NCBI GenBank assembly: GCA_902782145.1
Contig: CACZLZ010000003.1
Coordinates: 62,001 to 126,000 of the forward strand
Reading direction: 5' to 3'
Source: an uncultured Aeromonadales bacterium
Lineage (GTDB): Bacteria; Pseudomonadota; Gammaproteobacteria; Enterobacterales; Succinivibrionaceae
DNA: 64,000 bases
Shown here piece after piece: positions 19,948 to 28,014 of the stretch; the stretch's first letter is position 1; each line of letters begins with the position of its first letter. Position numbers and translations under genes: made by a program. Below the pieces are notes generated by a model. That model was not told where the DNA came from and searched no databases. It saw nothing but the letters and a program-made list of their open reading frames with translations.

Positions 19948-20460
19948 ATGAAGAAGGGCATTGCTGCCATCCTGGCACTGGCTTTCGTGGCAGCTCCGGC
20001 CATGGGGGATATCCACAAATGGACTGACTCCAGCGGAACCGTCCACTACTCGGACACCGCCCCCGACGGGGTGAATGCCGAAAGGATCGATGTGCAACAG
20101 ACCAATGTGGCCAACACATCGGAAATGAACACCAGCACCTGGAGATACAACGGCGGATCATCAGGAACGGATATGGGCACCCCCGTGATGACGGTGACCC
20201 AGCCGGCCAATGACTCGGTGATAAGGGACAACAGCGGCAATGTGACGGTGGCGGGCCAGGTTTCCAACCTTCCCGGGGCCGCCTCCGCAGAACTGCTGAT
20301 GGACGGCAACGTGGTGGCCACCGGCAGGGAGAACCTCTATGCCAACCTGCAGAACGTCGACCGGGGAACCCACACCCTGATCATCAGGGTCAAGGTTGCC
20401 GGCGGCAAGACCTTCGAATCTGCGCCTTCGCAGTTCACTCTCCAGAGATTCCACAAATAG
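19948..20460 (+). CDS. Exported DUF4124-domain protein
   Basis: A 170-residue protein with a signal peptide (KKGIAAILALAFVAAPAMG). The DUF4124 signature follows directly: DIHKWTDSSGTVHYSDTAPDG. The C-terminal half (about 75-170, VMTVTQPANDSVIRDNSGNVTV and later strands) looks like a bacterial immunoglobulin-like beta sandwich. DUF4124 proteins are common in proteobacterial envelopes; their function is unknown. I chose the ATG at 19948 (after GAGGAGA) because the upstream in-frame start at 19924 would bury the signal peptide. Confidence 0.85.
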   Translation: MKKGIAAILALAFVAAPAMGDIHKWTDSSGTVHYSDTAPDGVNAERIDVQQTNVANTSEMNTSTWRYNGGSSGTDMGTPVMTVTQPANDSVIRDNSGNVTVAGQVSNLPGAASAELLMDGNVVATGRENLYANLQNVDRGTHTLIIRVKVAGGKTFESAPSQFTLQRFHK

Positions 20461-20525
20461 GATCCGTTTTCCCGGACGTAGCAGGGCAGCCACTGGATCC
20501 GGTTCGGGATTTCCGGTGTGGCGGA

Positions 20526-20777
20526 TCAAACCGTCAGGTCAACCCGTGTCATGATCCCGGTCTCGGAAAGTCCCTCCATCATGCCAGTGTCCAGACCGGA
20601 GTCCTGCTCCTGGTTGCGGGCTTCAGAGCCCTCCGGATCCCTTCCGGGCTCATCACCGTCCACATGCCGGATCCTGGCCGTCCGGAAAACTTTCTTGACG
20701 CCGTTCTTGAATTTGAGCACCCCGGCACCGGCCGGAACCATGCCTGATGCGACAGACAGCAGAGCTTCTAATGTCAT
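20526..20777 (-). CDS. Small protein of unknown function
   Basis: An 83-residue reading frame with a good ribosome-binding site (AGGAGG seven bases before the ATG). It has a hydrophobic N-terminal stretch (LEALLSVASGMVPAGAGVLKF), then a polar, acidic C-terminal half. No family recognised. It may be a small secreted or membrane-associated protein. It sits alone between two plus-strand genes, so it needs its own promoter. Real-gene status rests on the ribosome-binding site and the lack of a competing frame. Confidence 0.5.
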   Translation of the reverse strand: MTLEALLSVASGMVPAGAGVLKFKNGVKKVFRTARIRHVDGDEPGRDPEGSEARNQEQDSGLDTGMMEGLSETGIMTRVDLTV

Positions 20778-20934
20778 GGCGGCCTCCTGTCACAAATCTT
20801 CCCCTCCTGTCTATATTATCGGCCGCTCCGGGAGTCGCTTTGATGATTTCTGATTAAATTTTGAACAACTTTACATGCCAGGCGCCCCAGCCGGATCTTC
20901 CACCGGGCGCCACCTAAGCAACAAGGAGCCGCAT

Positions 20935-22041
20935 ATGAACTTTCTCACCCGGGCAGCAGGCGTCACCTTTCTGGGGTCACTGCTACTGGCCCTTCCCGGT
21001 GACGCCCTGGCGGCGAAATTCCGGGCTGGCCTGAAAAACGGTCTCTCCTGCATAACCATTTCCGGGGTGATCACTCCTAATGACAGCAGAGGCTTCATCG
21101 CCATGGCCAACCGGAGCCGCAATGCCGGCCAGCCCGCCCGCCTGGTTCTTCTCAACAGCACCGGCGGCAATCTCTATGAGGCCTACCAGATTGCCAAATA
21201 CATCGATCAGAACCGCATGGACACCCTGGTGGAGGGCTCCAAAATCTGCGGCAGTGCCTGCTTTCTGATCTTCATTTCCGGCCGGAACCGCCATGCCGAT
21301 CCCGGATCCGGCATGTTCGTACACCGGGTCAACGAATACAACCGGGACACGGATCAGGCCCGGTCAGCCACCATTGATCTGAACAATGCCTACCGCCACT
21401 ACGGCGTGCCCGACAAGATCCGCCTGGCAATGATGGACACACCTCCCAACCAGGCCTACCAGCTGACACCGGCCGATATCCGTCAGCTGAACCGGGGCCA
21501 CGTTCCCTCCAGCCACGGCACGGCCTCCGCCCGCCGCCCCCAGGCACAGCAGCAGCCCCCGGTCCGTCCGCGCCCCCAGGCACAGGCACAGCCCCGGCAG
21601 CAGGCACGGCGCCAGGATCCTCCGGCAGGAACCTGCGGTCCCGCCGAGCGGGGATGGGGGATCCAACTGGTCCGGGGCGGCAACTACCAGCAGGCCGTGG
21701 AAACCCTGAAACCCTGCACCAAGACCATGGCCCGGGATCCGGACGTGTTCTTCAACCTGGGATATGCCTATGCGGCCCTGGGCGACTGGGAAAAGGCCCG
21801 CAAGGCCCTGGAGCGGACAGTGAAGCTCAGCCCCGGCAAGGGAATTGCCTGGGGCAATCTGGCTGAGGTCCTGGCGGCCCAGGGGGAGATCGAGGAGGCT
21901 GCCGACTGCTACGTGTCCTACTGGCAGCACATCCGGGACAAGGATGCTGCCACCAGAAAGCTGTTCCGGATCGTCAAGGAGAACCGCAACACCCCCAAGG
22001 CCAAGGCGGCGGCCATAGCCATCGACACCCTCGATCTGTAG
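20935..22041 (+). CDS. Periplasmic ClpP/crotonase-fold protein with TPR repeats
   Basis: A 368-residue protein. From the N-terminus: signal peptide (about 1-22, ending GDALAAKF); a domain at about 25-190 that looks like the ClpP/crotonase superfamily, with LVLLNSTGGNLYEAYQIAKYI, then ICGSACFLIFISGR, where Ser107 is in the position of the ClpP nucleophile, then GMFVHRV; a Gln/Pro/Arg-rich linker at about 195-240; and TPR-like helices at about 245-345 (VFFNLGYAYAALGDWEKARK, AWGNLAEVLAAQGEIEEAAD). A secreted Ser peptidase guided by a TPR adaptor is an attractive reading but is inference. The ATG follows AAGGAG. Confidence 0.75.
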   Translation: MNFLTRAAGVTFLGSLLLALPGDALAAKFRAGLKNGLSCITISGVITPNDSRGFIAMANRSRNAGQPARLVLLNSTGGNLYEAYQIAKYIDQNRMDTLVEGSKICGSACFLIFISGRNRHADPGSGMFVHRVNEYNRDTDQARSATIDLNNAYRHYGVPDKIRLAMMDTPPNQAYQLTPADIRQLNRGHVPSSHGTASARRPQAQQQPPVRPRPQAQAQPRQQARRQDPPAGTCGPAERGWGIQLVRGGNYQQAVETLKPCTKTMARDPDVFFNLGYAYAALGDWEKARKALERTVKLSPGKGIAWGNLAEVLAAQGEIEEAADCYVSYWQHIRDKDAATRKLFRIVKENRNTPKAKAAAIAIDTLDL

Positions 22042-22063
22042 CCCGGATCCGGGGCTGATGCAC

Positions 22064-22102
22064 GGAGCCGGCACCGTTGCCCGGCTCCGGTCGCATGTTT
22101 TT
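22064..22102 (+). terminator. Possible terminator of the ClpP-fold/TPR gene
   Basis: GGAGCCGG and CCGGCTCC form an 8-base stem with a 9-base loop. The T-tract begins 9 bases after the stem, which is farther than usual, so termination may be weak. Confidence 0.45.
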
Positions 22103-22250
22103 AGCAAAAAACAATTATCATCCAAATAATAAAAAAATCCGAAAATCCTTAGTCCAGACCTCAGATCTGCCAGGCGGTCATACCGCAGATCGCCGACCGG
22201 AACGTCATAAACGCCCGGAAACAGGCTTTTTTCCCATGTGGCATGCTTTA

Positions 22251-22259
22251 TGCTATAAA
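22251..22259 (+). promoter_or_regulatory. Candidate extended -10 element
   Basis: TGCTATAAA in an AT-rich stretch about 92 bases upstream of the small glycine-zipper gene. No good -35 is visible; an extended -10 promoter is plausible. Confidence 0.35.
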
Positions 22260-22350
22260 ATCCTCAGACGCGATCCTCTTTTCCGCCGCGATCCAGAACC
22301 CGGGCCGGACACGGCACCGGAACAGCCCAGCAACCACCAGGGAGGCAACC

Positions 22351-22617
22351 ATGAACCTTTTCACCAACGCCGCCATCGCCTACAGCGCAGCCCGTCTCAT
22401 CAGGGATACGGTGAAGTATTCGGAAGATAAGATCTCCCGGAAGGAGTACACCCGGAGGGCCGGCAGAAACGCTGCGCAACTCTCCGCCGGAGCTGTGGGC
22501 CGGGCCATTGCCGGCAGCGCCGGAGGGATCATCGGTCGGGCCATTGCCGGCGCCATCTGCGACAGCAGCGCCGACAGCGGCAGCAGAAGATCCGGCAGGC
22601 GGAGAAGAGAGCCCTGA
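22351..22617 (+). CDS. Small glycine-zipper protein
   Basis: An 88-residue protein beginning MNLFTNAAIAYSAARLIRD, with a strong ribosome-binding site (GGGAGG). The middle has GRAIAGSAGGIIGRAIAGAI, a glycine-zipper pattern able to insert into or oligomerise in membranes, and the C-terminus is a run of Arg and Ser (RRSGRRRREP). No family recognised. Glycine zippers occur in small envelope proteins and toxins, but nothing here settles which. Confidence 0.6.
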   Translation: MNLFTNAAIAYSAARLIRDTVKYSEDKISRKEYTRRAGRNAAQLSAGAVGRAIAGSAGGIIGRAIAGAICDSSADSGSRRSGRRRREP

Positions 22618-22767
22618 AAAGGGCACCGCCTGCCCTGGGCCCTGGACCCCGAGTTCTCCGCTGCCCCATACCTCCCAGGGCCAGGACAACCGCCCCAAAG
22701 CCCGGGATCGGAATATGCGGCACATCCTGTACGGGCCGCCCGGCACCCCGAACCCCGCCTTACCTTT

Positions 22768-22811
22768 CCATCCTCAACGCAAGCCGCAGCCATCCTCAGC
22801 GCAAGCCGCAC
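22768..22811. repeat. Two 22-bp direct repeats
   Basis: Two adjacent units starting CCATCCTC, with 20 of 22 bases identical, in the non-coding stretch 22618-22992. Apart from this repeat and the promoter at its end I see nothing in that stretch. Confidence 0.6.
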
Positions 22812-22992
22812 GCACGCCTGCCCTTCCAGCCACCAGTCCCGGCCATCCATTCCAGACCCCATCACGCCTCAGCCTCACTCTCCAGCCCGGATCATCCAGC
22901 ACCACGGACAGCGCCCGGAACCCTGGGGGGAAATGTCCCTGATGGCGGCATTTCCCGCCTCCGGCAGTCCCTCCGGAGCCGGGAAAAATCAT

Positions 22993-23020
22993 TTGATTTT
23001 TAGGGGCGATTGGCTATAGT
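22993..23020 (+). promoter_or_regulatory. Sigma-70 promoter of potGHI
   Basis: TTGATT and TATAGT with a 16-base spacer. The predicted start at about 23027 leaves a 5' leader of roughly 200 bases before potG, long enough for post-transcriptional control. I could not identify a known riboswitch in it. Confidence 0.6.
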
Positions 23021-23230
23021 ACGCAATTGAATTCCGGGCGGAAACCCCAGCGGGAACCGGAAAAAGCCCCGCTGATCCGGCGTCGGAATGACAGCGTGAA
23101 CATCCGCGTCACCGCCCCGCTGACAGGCGATCCGGCAATACCGTCCGGTCAGGAATATCCGCCTGCACTGCGAAGGCAGGAACTCACAAGCCCGCCCACC
23201 GGGAACCAGGGCTGCCCAGGAGGAAAGGAA

Positions 23231-24475
23231 ATGGCAGATCAGGATCTCAGATCCGGGGCAGCTGAGCCATCAGGCCCCGTCACTCCGGAATCATCCCCAG
23301 CGGACACCGTCTCCGCCCAGCCCAGGGATCTCCGCAAAAACGTCAATCCCAACAAGCCCACCATCCAGGATATCCAGAAACGCAAGCCCCTCGTCCAGAT
23401 CAGGAAGCTCACCAAGATCTTCGACGGCGGCGTCAAGGCCGTGGATGACGTGGATCTGACCATTTACCAGGGCGAGATCTTCGCCCTCCTGGGATCCTCC
23501 GGCTGCGGCAAGTCCACCCTGCTGCGCATGCTGGACGGCCTTGAGACCCCCACCAGCGGGGAGATCATCATTGACGGGCAGGATCTCTCCAATGTCCCCA
23601 CCTACAAGCGCCCTGTGAACATGATGTTCCAGTCCTACGCACTGTTCCCCCATATGACCGTGGAGCAGAACATCGCCTTCGGACTGAAGCAGGACAAGCT
23701 CTCCAAGGCTGAGATCGCCGAGCGGGTGGATCAGATGCTGGAGTTGGTTCACATGGCCGACTACCGGAACCGCAAGCCCTACCAACTGTCCGGCGGACAG
23801 CGGCAGCGTGTGGCCCTGGCAAGATCCCTGGCCAAAAGGCCAAAGCTCCTGCTGCTGGACGAGCCCATGGGAGCCCTGGACAAGAAGCTCAGGGTCAAAA
23901 TGCAGCTGGAGCTGGTGGACATCATTGAAAAAGTGGGCGTCACCTGCGTCATGGTGACCCATGATCAGGAAGAAGCCATGACCATGGCCGGACGCATCGC
24001 CATCATGGACAAGGGCGAGCTGGTGCAGGTGGGGGATCCGGAGGAGATCTACGAGAACCCCAACTGCGTGTTCACCGCGGAGTTCATCGGCTCAGTTAAC
24101 CTCTTTGAAGGTGAACTGGGAGAAAACGACAGCGCCCACACGGTTATTGACACCTCCGAACTCATGCACCCCATATTCATCAACTCCGGAACCAACATCG
24201 CTGACGGCATGAAGGTCACGGTGGCCCTGCGGCCCGAGAAGATCTGGATTGAGCGTGACGAGCCCCGGGACCGGAAGTACAACTATGCCGAAGGTACGGT
24301 GCAAAACATCGCCTACATGGGTGACATCTCCATCTACCACGTGAAGATCGCCAGCGGCAAGATTGTCACCGTGACCATCCCCAATGTGGACCGCTTCCGC
24401 AACAACCAGCCGTCCTGGGACGACAGGGTCTTCCTCCACTGGGAGCCGGACTCCCCGGTGGTACTCACCATCTGA
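23231..24475 (+). CDS. potG: Putrescine ABC importer, ATP-binding subunit
   Basis: A 414-residue ATPase. After a ~50-residue polar N-terminal extension comes the nucleotide-binding domain, with Walker A GSSGCGKST (about residue 90), Q-loop MMFQSYALFPHMT, signature LSGGQRQRVALARSLAKRPK, Walker B LLLLDEPMGALD and the switch His in MVTHDQEEAMTMAG. The TOBE domain follows (VALRPEKIWIE). The stretch GVTCVMVTHDQEEAMTMAGR matches PotG rather than PotA as I recall them. I chose the ATG at 23231 with AGGAGGAAAGGAA. The downstream neighbours are the two permeases; the binding protein potF lies at 41.3 kb. Confidence 0.93.
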   Translation: MADQDLRSGAAEPSGPVTPESSPADTVSAQPRDLRKNVNPNKPTIQDIQKRKPLVQIRKLTKIFDGGVKAVDDVDLTIYQGEIFALLGSSGCGKSTLLRMLDGLETPTSGEIIIDGQDLSNVPTYKRPVNMMFQSYALFPHMTVEQNIAFGLKQDKLSKAEIAERVDQMLELVHMADYRNRKPYQLSGGQRQRVALARSLAKRPKLLLLDEPMGALDKKLRVKMQLELVDIIEKVGVTCVMVTHDQEEAMTMAGRIAIMDKGELVQVGDPEEIYENPNCVFTAEFIGSVNLFEGELGENDSAHTVIDTSELMHPIFINSGTNIADGMKVTVALRPEKIWIERDEPRDRKYNYAEGTVQNIAYMGDISIYHVKIASGKIVTVTIPNVDRFRNNQPSWDDRVFLHWEPDSPVVLTI

Positions 24476-24495
24476 TCCTAGGCGGGAGGAACACC

Positions 24496-25545
24496 GTGGC
24501 CAGTCTGAACAACCGCAGCGCAAAGTTCAAAGGACTCTTCAAAAGCAGGATCTCGAAGATCAGGTTCCGGGGCAGCAGTTTTGTGCTGGCTGTTCCCTAC
24601 CTGTGGATGATCCTGTTCTTCATCATCCCCTTCCTGATCATTTTCAAGATCAGTTTCTCCGAAATGGTTGACGGCCAGATGCCACCGTACTCGCCCATTG
24701 CCCATTACGAGGACGGCAAGCTGGATCTCAAGTTGAACTTTAACAACTACAAGTTCGTGTTTGCCGGAGACGATCTGGATCTGGATGACTTTGACGAGGA
24801 GTCCGGCACCGGGGAGGAGACTGAGCAGAAAGGCGGTCTGTTCTCCGATCTTCTGAAGAAGGTGGAGAGCAACCTCTACCTTCTAGGCTACTGGCAGTCC
24901 TTGAAGGTGGCCTTCATCTCCACTCTGTGCTGCCTGATCATCGGGTATCCCCTGGCCTGGGCCATTGTCCACGCCTCTCCCACCATGCGGAGCATCCTGC
25001 TGATGCTGGTGATCCTGCCCAGCTGGACATCCTTCCTGATCCGGGTCTATGCCTGGATGGGACTGCTCAGCGACAACGGCTTCATCAACAATGTGCTCCT
25101 GTTCTTCCACATCATTGACAAGCCCATTGTCATGCTCCACACCCAGTTTGCGGTGTATGTGGGCATTGTCTACGCCTACCTGCCCTTCATGATCATGCCG
25201 CTGTACAACGCCATTTCCCGGGTGGACTACAGTTACATTGAGGCCTCCATGGACCTGGGAGCCCGTCCGGTGACCACCTTCTTCCGGGTTCTGTTGCCCC
25301 TGACCAAAAACGGCGTGGTGGCCGGCTCCATGCTGGTGTTCATACCCGCCATCGGCGAGTTTGTGATCCCCGAGCTGCTGGGCGGCCCTGATGCGGTGCT
25401 CATCGGCCAGCTGCTGTGGCAGGACTTCTTCAACAACCGGGACTGGCCCCTGGCGTCCACCATTGCGGTCATCATGCTGGCCCTGGTGATCCTGCCCATC
25501 ATGTGGTTCTTCAAAGTCCAGCGCGCAAACGAGGTCAAATCCTGA
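24496..25545 (+). CDS. potH: Putrescine ABC importer, permease PotH
   Basis: A 349-residue inner-membrane permease with the usual six helices and the EAA loop (YSYIEASMDLGARPVTTFFRV). Matches to E. coli PotH include VILPSWTSFLIRVYAWMG, FIPAIGEFVIPELLGG and NNRDWPLAS. E. coli PotH is 317 residues (recalled). The extra length here is largely an acidic insertion at about residues 93-120 (DDLDLDDFDEESGTGEETEQ) between the first two helices, in the periplasmic loop. It starts with GTG after GGCGGGAGGAA. potI overlaps its stop codon. Confidence 0.93.
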   Translation: MASLNNRSAKFKGLFKSRISKIRFRGSSFVLAVPYLWMILFFIIPFLIIFKISFSEMVDGQMPPYSPIAHYEDGKLDLKLNFNNYKFVFAGDDLDLDDFDEESGTGEETEQKGGLFSDLLKKVESNLYLLGYWQSLKVAFISTLCCLIIGYPLAWAIVHASPTMRSILLMLVILPSWTSFLIRVYAWMGLLSDNGFINNVLLFFHIIDKPIVMLHTQFAVYVGIVYAYLPFMIMPLYNAISRVDYSYIEASMDLGARPVTTFFRVLLPLTKNGVVAGSMLVFIPAIGEFVIPELLGGPDAVLIGQLLWQDFFNNRDWPLASTIAVIMLALVILPIMWFFKVQRANEVKS

Positions 25546-26471
25546 TGAGTTCAGCGACACCCCACATCCGGTCCAAATGGCGCCTCCTGTTCCTATTTCT
25601 GGGTCTGGCCTTCCTGTATGCGCCCATCGTCATCCTGATCGCCTACTCCTTCAACTCCTCCCGGTTGGTGACGGTGTGGAAAAGCTTCTCCTTTGAGTGG
25701 TACGTCGCCCTTCTCCAGGACGACGAGTTCCTGCACGCCATCTACCTGACCCTGACCATAGGTTTCTGCGCCGCCACCATGTCGGTGATCATCGGAACCC
25801 TGGCGGCCTACGTGCTGGCCCGCTTCGGACGGTTCCGGGGACAGGGGATCTTCTCCTTCAGCATCACCGCCCCCATGGTGATGCCCGAGGTCATAACCGG
25901 TCTCTCCCTGCTGCTGATGTTCATTGCCACCGCCAACGGCTCCCATGCCCTGGCCGGCTGGATCCGGGAGAGCTTCAGCATCACCGAGGGCAGTTTCATC
26001 TACCCCGTGCTGCAGCAGATGGACGGTTTCCCCGACCGGGGAGTGTTCACCATCTGGATTGCCATGGTGACCTTCACCTCAGCCTATGTGACCGTCATTG
26101 TCCGGGCCCGGCTCAAGGAGACAGATCTCTCCATTGAGGAAGCCGCCCTGGATCTGGGGGCAACACCTTTCAAGGTCTTCCTGTTCATCACCCTGCCCTC
26201 ACTGTCCCCCGCCATAGTCTCAGGATGGCTTCTGGCCTTCACCCTGACCCTGGATGACATCGTCATCTCCCAGTTCGTGGCCGGTCCCAAGTCCACCACC
26301 CTGCCCATGCTGGTGTTCTCCAGCGTCCGCCGGGGAGTCAATCCCAAGATCAACGCCCTAGCCACCATCATTGTGGTCATTGTCTCCATCTGCGTGACCC
26401 TCACCTGGTACTTCATGCGCCGGAAGGAAAAGCGCATCCTCAGGGAAATGGCGCAGATCAAGGCGAAATAA
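25545..26471 (+). CDS. potI: Putrescine ABC importer, permease PotI
   Basis: A 308-residue permease of the binding-protein-dependent type, partner of PotH. It has six predicted helices and the EAA motif EEAALDLGATPFKVFLFITLPSLSPAI, read over about residues 193-219. Other PotI-like stretches are APIVILIAYSFNSSRLVTVW and TLDDIVISQFVAGP. The ATG overlaps the potH TGA (TGATG), which indicates translational coupling. The gene is followed by a strong terminator, so potGHI is a closed operon. Confidence 0.93.
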   Translation: MSSATPHIRSKWRLLFLFLGLAFLYAPIVILIAYSFNSSRLVTVWKSFSFEWYVALLQDDEFLHAIYLTLTIGFCAATMSVIIGTLAAYVLARFGRFRGQGIFSFSITAPMVMPEVITGLSLLLMFIATANGSHALAGWIRESFSITEGSFIYPVLQQMDGFPDRGVFTIWIAMVTFTSAYVTVIVRARLKETDLSIEEAALDLGATPFKVFLFITLPSLSPAIVSGWLLAFTLTLDDIVISQFVAGPKSTTLPMLVFSSVRRGVNPKINALATIIVVIVSICVTLTWYFMRRKEKRILREMAQIKAK

Positions 26472-26551
26472 CCGGGGCTCTCCGCACACCCCACGGCACT
26501 GACGGCAGTGGCGGAAAGCGGTGCCATTTTGCCCTGAACAGCCCGCAGCAA

Positions 26552-26593
26552 GGCACCCGTCCGCAATTTTCCGGACCGGGTGCCTGTTTTTTT
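26552..26593 (+). terminator. Terminator of potGHI
   Basis: GGCACCCG-T-CCG pairs with CGG-A-CCGGGTGCC around an AT-rich loop and is followed by a tract of seven T residues. Confidence 0.9.
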
Positions 26594-26596
26594 GGT

Positions 26597-26626
26597 TTAC
26601 CCGAAAACCGCGTCATGTGTTAAAAT
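26597..26626 (+). promoter_or_regulatory. Candidate promoter of the RND efflux operon
   Basis: TTACCC and TAAAAT with an 18-base spacer. This leaves a leader of about 205 bases before the adaptor gene. No divergent TetR-type repressor gene is present next to the operon, so its regulator lies elsewhere. Confidence 0.35.
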
Positions 26627-26838
26627 TTCGCAGTTATATCCGCCTTTAATGCATGTCAACCGGGCTGTTCGGCGGATATGCACAGAGTGTGACCCCGCCA
26701 GCAGAAAGCAGGATCACCAAGACAGGACGGGCCCCCGGATCCCGCAGAGATCAGCAGAATTTCTCATCCAAGAAACAGCGCCCCGCTGCCGGAAAGATCC
26801 GGCGGCGGCTGACAGAAAGCGTAACAACGGAAATAACC

Positions 26839-28014
26839 ATGAAAAACCTTCTGAGAACAGTACCCCTGTGCCTGGCAATGCTGGCATCAGGACTTGCAGG
26901 ATGCGGCGAGGACGCCAACAACCAGCCCCAGGGCGGAGGCTTTCTGCTGCCGGTGAAGTTTGTTCCAGTAAAGACCCAGGACGTCACAGTTGAACTGAAC
27001 CTGACCGGCCGCACCAGCGCCCTGATGGAATCGGAAGTGCGCCCCCAGGTCAGCGGCATCATCCTGAAGAGGCTGTTCACCGAAGGCTCCGAAGTCAAGA
27101 AAGGACAGCAGCTTTACCAGATCGATCCTTCAACCTACGAGGCCAGCCTGGCAGCCGCCAAGGCCGATCTGGCCAAGGCTGAAGCCGCCGCCTACTCAGT
27201 GAAGGTCAGGGCCGAGCGCTACACCGAACTGCTGAAGACCAAAGCCGTCAGCCAGCAGGACTACGATGACGCCATGGCCAACCGGAAGTCCGCCGAGGCC
27301 CAGATCCTGGCCGCCAAGGCTGCCGTCAGAACCGCCGAGATCAATCTGGCATACACCAAGGTGTACGCCCCCATTTCCGGCACCGTGGGCAAGTCAGCCT
27401 TCACCGAGGGCGCCCTAGTCACCGCCAATCAGCCCAATGCCCTGTGCACCATTCAGCAGTTTGATCCCATTTATGTCGACGTGGGTGAATCCGTCAGCGA
27501 TCTGCTCCTGACCCGGAAGGAAATTGAAGCCGGCATCATCCACCTGAACAAGGACAACAAGGCCGAGGTCACCCTGGTCTTCGAAAACGGCGATGAATAC
27601 GGTGAGCCGGCAACACTGGAATTCACCGGCGTGTCGGTGGATCAGACCACCGGTATGGTGAACCTCAGGGCCACCGCCCCCAACAAGGACAGAGTCCTCC
27701 TCCCCGGCATGTTCATGCGGGTCAAACTCCCCAAGGGCCAGATGAAGAACGCCCTTGTGATCCCCCTGGTGGCCGTGGTTCGGGCCAACCGCTCCGACAA
27801 GTTTGTCTATGTGATCGACAAGGAAAACAAGATCGGGCAGAAGTTCATCCAGCTCGGGCCCCAGATCGGGCTTTCATCCGTGGTGGTGAACTCCGGACTT
27901 GAGCCCGGAGATCGGGTGGTGATTGCCAACACACAGAAAATTCAGTTGGGAATGCCGGTGACCCCCGTTGACTCCACCCAGCAGGATCAGTCCCAGGAAC
28001 AGGGTGCAAAATAA
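26839..28014 (+). CDS. RND efflux periplasmic adaptor (membrane fusion protein)
   Basis: A 391-residue lipoprotein of the AcrA/MexA family that bridges the pump and the outer-membrane channel. It has a lipobox ending LAGC (Cys22). Barrel-sandwich and lipoyl halves flank an alpha-hairpin: VRPQVSGIILKRLFTEGSEVKKGQQL, read over residues about 68-93, and AYTKVYAPISGTVGKS. A beta-barrel domain (GMVNLRATAPNKDRVLLPGMFMRVKL, near residue 275) and a membrane-proximal domain follow. I chose the ATG at 26839 because it starts the signal peptide. It is the first gene of a three-gene operon; the next starts immediately after its stop. Confidence 0.95.
   Translation: MKNLLRTVPLCLAMLASGLAGCGEDANNQPQGGGFLLPVKFVPVKTQDVTVELNLTGRTSALMESEVRPQVSGIILKRLFTEGSEVKKGQQLYQIDPSTYEASLAAAKADLAKAEAAAYSVKVRAERYTELLKTKAVSQQDYDDAMANRKSAEAQILAAKAAVRTAEINLAYTKVYAPISGTVGKSAFTEGALVTANQPNALCTIQQFDPIYVDVGESVSDLLLTRKEIEAGIIHLNKDNKAEVTLVFENGDEYGEPATLEFTGVSVDQTTGMVNLRATAPNKDRVLLPGMFMRVKLPKGQMKNALVIPLVAVVRANRSDKFVYVIDKENKIGQKFIQLGPQIGLSSVVVNSGLEPGDRVVIANTQKIQLGMPVTPVDSTQQDQSQEQGAK

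Noticed and set aside
23027-23230. N-terminal extension of PotG by 68 residues
   Set aside because: The extension would start at the predicted transcription start and has no ribosome-binding site; the ATG at 23231 has AGGAGGAAAGGAA.
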